This document shows, piece after piece, positions 59,878 to 64,000 of a stretch of 64,000 bases of DNA. A model generated the notes under the pieces. That model searched no databases. It saw nothing but the letters and a program-made list of their open reading frames with translations, and had not been told where the DNA came from. The DNA comes from Phoronis australis. Its lineage: Eukaryota; Phoronida; Phoronidae. The first letter of the stretch is position 1. The number at the start of each line of letters is the position of its first letter. The DNA lies in contig NMRA01000221.1 in NCBI GenBank assembly GCA_002633005.1, forward strand, positions 1-64,000, in the 5' to 3' direction. Made by a program: the position numbers and the translations under genes.

Positions 59878-61239
59878 CTGAAATAGCGAAATTATAATCG
59901 ATTAAGCACTCGTCACAAGGTGAATGAATTGTCCCCAAAGATGAGATATATGCTACTTTTTAAGATTAAAATTTTGTATGATTATAATCATGATTGTAAT
60001 GATAAACCAGATGAACGCCTTTACAACACTTCATTTCTGTTGTGTCTGTGTAAACTGCTTACTGAAAATTGAAGCTCCCAAAATTTCCACACCAGAAAAT
60101 TGCGCTTTAAAAATTAAGTTAATTCATTGTATGATGTGATGTAGGTTCAACACATCTTGCCATGACCTTGAAAATCAGGACAAGGTCGCCAAGTTCGACT
60201 TGCAATAACAGATGCCTCACCTAGAACAAAGTGTAACACTACCTTCATGGTATATAGCACTCGCTGCTGAAAGAACGCTGCTGAACAAATTTCTTGGCAG
60301 TGTTTTGTTTCGCCGTCGACAGATGTATTCCGAAGAGCAGTGTGTTTTCAAATTTGGAAAAGCGCATAAAATCGAGCATAAAAATATGCCGATTGTGGAA
60401 TCCACTGGACTTGATTCAACAAGGGTGTAGATAACGTTCAATAACTGCATGACCTCAACATCAAACTTAAAATCTCCAAAATTTGAGGATTCTGCCTCAT
60501 TGAAAGAAACATTAACAAAGGTATGTGGCCTCTCTCGTCAGAATCACCCGGACAACTGACATTTCCTTTCAATGTACTTCCGATGATTTTTTGCTGAAAC
60601 TATAACCACAAAAGCAAAAGAAGCCCTTTGGAAAATTTAGTTGTTAAACGATTCCCATTCATCAATTACTAAAAACCCATTCCTTTCAACCGAGCTTCTT
60701 TCAGATACCTGGGTACTGTTTTTTGACTGTAGTCTAGTTTATTTTGGCCTATAATCCAAGGTATTTTTGTTGATAGTGAGGTTTACAATGCGCTTATACA
60801 TGTATTTGGCAAAAGCGCATACTCGTTATCCAGAAATCGTTGATCTGCGCATTTCCAAATCAGTCTCCGAATTTTTGAGGGCCAAGACGGAGAACGATCG
60901 AAATATTTTCATTTTCCCGGGCCTTGCTTTCTTGTCAACACGAAAGGCATGCGCGCACCCAGGAGGAGCTCAGGGAGCTCAAATGAGCCCCCTATTTGGC
61001 AAATTAGACAAATAAGATCGCCTCAGAAAAACAAAAATTTCGAGAAAACGAGACAAAAGTCCATCAAAAAGGCAAGAATTCGGTGAATGCACAATTCATA
61101 GCTCTGAATGAACCCCGTTTTCCTTTTTTAGTGTCCTTTTTTAATAAAAGGTCCACATTTTCAAAAATTCGAGTCCGCCTACATTGTAGGCTGGGTGCGC
61201 GCATGCAAAAGCAAGAGGATCAGTAGTTTTCCAACTGCG

Positions 61240-61330
61240 GGTTCCCGGCCCGAGGTGTGGGACGTTGGCACTATGATCGCTGCACTGAAATATCGTCACC
61301 AAAATAACGGGGATGTTGGTGTAGCCTAAT
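61240..61330. repeat. Dispersed repeat AAATAACGGGG, second copy
   Basis: Matches 39455-39562 in the same orientation with scattered differences. Confidence 0.5.
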
Positions 61331-62600
61331 TAGTTAGTGCACACGTTTTCACGAACAGCTCAACATGAAAATTATAGTAGTACACGTTTTTAACCCTCAT
61401 TAAATGGTTAGAAAAACTTATAAGCAACCACTACTCAAATCGTAGTCGAAGAAATGTTAAATAAACGCGCCACTCATGATTCCTACTCGAAGAACACACC
61501 GCCATTTTGAGCTAACCCCGAAACCGGAAGTATAATTCATTCAAGAGCCAAGACTTACATGTATAAAGCCGGCTGTGGGACTGGGGCTGTCACTATTACC
61601 AAACAGCAGACATAGATAAAGTAATCGACAGCAGACGTTAATTTAGATAAACCAATGATAGGGACAATCTGTATTGAAATTTCTGAGAAAATGGGGATAA
61701 TAAATTTTGTCGGATTTTTTGCATGAATCGGACCACCAGCTGATGTCCCGGTGCGGACCGAGACCAGGATTGGCGAAAGGTGAAGGCAGGCAGTCGTCGG
61801 GTGTCCTATCAGAATAAATGGTTCAAATTATAAATGTTGTATCAATACAACGATATTTTCAGCCGCTGAAATATAATTACGGACTAGTTACAATCATGTA
61901 CCGACAACTGAATAACAAGGCCACCCGTGGCGGGCTATGCTAAACGTGTTAAACTGGGTGTAATTAACTCTGGTAAACAAGCAGTATAAACATAACAACG
62001 AACATGCAATATCAAAAAATATATATAGATTACATGGCGAAGTCGTTATCCCCCGTTATCTAGAGCCCGAGTGGATTTTGGAGAATTACCGCCCGAGAAA
62101 CATTGCAATGAATCGATTTACCTTTTCTGACTCTCCTCGGCTTGGTAACTACTTTCTATGTCACAGGCCCGGGGACGGAGGTCTTGACCTTTTAAGATAA
62201 GCCGGGCTATTTTTGTCAAATAATGCTTTTACTCAAAACCAATTGAAAACTTAAATATAATAGAAATAAATTGAATTTATAAATTATGGTTTACTAACTA
62301 TTATAGCTTAAAACACGTGTTTTTCACGCTAAGCTTCGACCGGGAAATTATCTTCTGCTAAAGTAGGTTACCACTGGTAACTGAATATAATTCTCAAGTC
62401 AAAGATCCTGACGACACGATACCCGCATTCAAACTGGAGATCGGTGATTTACAGTGTACAAGTAACAGGACATGAGAGAAAAATTTCACTGAATCAAGAT
62501 ATCATTTTTATGGAAATTATGTATCTTATTTTTCGTAGCATATAAGTACAGTACAATGCGGTTTGTTGAACATGCGATTATTGCGCGTGCTCATTTAAGT
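61331..62600. other. No gene recognised
   Basis: No exon, repeat partner or RNA gene could be supported. Confidence 0.5.
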
Positions 62601-62636
62601 ATTCTATTTTCACTCTTGATGACGTCAGTCGCTGCA

Positions 62637-62700
62637 TGGTGTAGTGGTAAAGTCGGCGACCAGGGCCCGGTCTCCAATCTCCGTACTCAGACTCGAATCA
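62637..62700 (+). repeat. tRNA-like head of a SINE
   Basis: TGGTGTAGTGGTAAAGTC fits an RNA polymerase III A box. GACTCGAATCA 50 bp later resembles a B box, and TCTCCAATCTCC is a second weak candidate. No full cloverleaf is possible, so a tRNA-derived SINE is the better call. Confidence 0.4.
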
Positions 62701-62945
62701 TGCTCAAACTCACACTTCATACTCAACTCGAGTACAGACTCAGCTTTGGTGTATTCAATGTCATACTCGAAAAATCTGTACTCCAAATTTCGAGCACGTA
62801 CTCAGTTTTCGAGTGTACTCGAACTGAAGTGTATCTCATCTATATTTCGAGTACGATTTTGAGTAAAAATTCGGAGTCTATGCTCAAATTTCAAGTTTGG
62901 TATGGCAGTGTGCTTGAAATCGTACTCGAAAATAAATACGAGTCA
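62678..62945. repeat. Degenerate TACTCGA-rich array
   Basis: TACTCGA, ACTCGAG, TTTCGAGTA and close variants recur every 10-30 bp in both senses. The array follows the tRNA-like head directly. The 62556-62990 frame through it is not considered a gene. Confidence 0.65.
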
Positions 62946-63902
62946 GAGAACAAAATATTGAAAGGGAACCAAGAAACACAGCAAATCTAAAAAAATAAGT
63001 CCTCTTACCGTATCTCAGCACTTCAATTTCAGTTCAGAGATAATAGTTTTCATCTTAAATCTTCTTATTCTTCACCTTATTAACCCGCCGTATCACTGTA
63101 TGTTATGGCCGCCATTCTACCTCTACAATTCCTGGTAACAGGCGCATTGTAATCCCTTGTCGGCGAGTCATAACAAGCGTCGAAAGCAGTTGTGGGAAAA
63201 GTCGTGTGAGAAGTTTGTGCTGCCCTTATTAGGTATTTGTGCCTACGTTTTGTAGGGATTCCAAAAGACGAGGAGGTGAGGGAAGTTAAAAAAGTTCGCT
63301 TCCCTGTCAGGTACATTTCTCATCATAACTTAGTCATCTATAATTCCTCAATCCCCAAATGGAATTCCAGATTTTGTTTGCCGATTTCTAAGTAGACGTC
63401 TCGTCCCGTTCGCTGCCACTGGTGAACTCTGAATGCCTGCACAAGTATTAGTTTTTAACTCACGTGCCAAATGTCAACTCAATCGATACATGTACATCCC
63501 GGTAAAATACAAAGATACAGTATCAAAGTTTGACATCAGCGTAGGGCTACACAGCAATGGGTTTTATGTCAAGACTAAATTAGCAACAGAGATGTGATGT
63601 GATAAGCTGTTACAAATTTCTTTTAAAAGACGTTTTCGGGACTGGGTGAGGAACTCAAGAAGTAAAGCTTAATAATTGCCAAATGTATCAAAGAAATGGC
63701 ATAAGAATATTTATTGAAACTAAAAAATGAATAACAGTTACAGAACACTCAGAATTCCACGTTATAGACATACTCTTGTAGTTGTAGCGACAGCAGACGA
63801 TAATGTAGGCCTAGTTCTTGGGGTGGTCTATTCCAATAGGGAGCGATGAATCAGCGCGGCTTTGCGTGATTTTGCATTTCACATCATAAAGAGTTCCATA
63901 GC

Positions 63903-64000
63903 AACTCGAGTATGAGTGTCAGATTTGAGTACGTTTGGAGTCTACTCGAAATACGACATTAGATACGCTTTTTTGAGCACGACTCCAGTGAGCACGATTT
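63903..64000. repeat. Second TACTCGA-rich array, cut by window end
   Basis: AACTCGAGTATGAG, TTTGAGTACG, TCTACTCGAAATACG and TGAGCACG repeat the pattern of 62678-62945. Confidence 0.6.

Noticed and set aside
60217-60450. Minus-strand frame with a signal-peptide-like start as first exon of EF-hand gene A
   Set aside because: No donor gives the phase 0 needed by the 59877 acceptor, and block B has no matching frame.
62556-62990. 144-codon plus-strand frame
   Set aside because: It runs through the tRNA-like head and the TACTCGA array.

Overview
The window is animal nuclear DNA: short exons with good splice sites separated by kilobase introns, no operons or Shine-Dalgarno spacing, and many decayed transposable elements. 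Dispersed acatgtacatgta and taggcctac motifs, THAP and Penelope-like fragments, and about 2-5 percent divergence between two copies of one region suggest a highly heterozygous marine invertebrate. A hemichordate or another invertebrate deuterostome is my guess; the sequence does not prove it.

Two host-type coding signals stand out. (1) 4.9-17.3 kb, plus strand: a multi-exon gene for a secreted protein built like a bacterial periplasmic amino-acid-binding protein (SBP_bac_3 type). Six exons join in frame to a stop codon at 17336; the small first exon with the ATG was not found. Its introns hold a long inverted-repeat foldback (7.2-8.0 kb), one copy of a THAP-bearing repeat (11.9-13.0 kb) and a hammerhead-like core (5.37 kb). 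(2) Minus strand: exons that join into an EF-hand calcium-binding loop, present in two tandemly duplicated blocks (about 29-35 kb and 57-60 kb).

17.8-31.4 kb contains 6.2 kb of sequence twice, with single N gap characters exactly at the junctions (20490, 26648). The simplest reading is that a contig of the second haplotype was placed into a gap of the first. The first haplotype carries an insertion with inverted ends that contains the 3' end and LTR of a retrotransposon; the second haplotype is the empty site. Both copies carry the same solo LTR.

31-54 kb is mostly mobile-element debris: a decayed element with CxxC and Cys-rich motifs (31.4-33.8 kb), a Penelope-like GIY-YIG endonuclease flanked by inverted hammerhead-bearing repeats (38.5-39.1 kb), a TA-flanked GC-rich MITE (39.6-39.9 kb), the second THAP repeat (43.3-44.3 kb), a third solo LTR (45.2-45.6 kb), a complete 5.07-kb DNA transposon with long terminal inverted repeats and a 5-bp target duplication (47.2-52.2 kb) carrying a frameshifted gene with a DDTD-type nuclease-like region and a CXC Cys-rich tail, and hAT-like fragments (52.5-53.0 kb). 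54-64 kb holds the second EF-hand block, a TA microsatellite joined to a 54-bp hairpin, and TACTCGA-rich degenerate arrays next to a tRNA-like head.
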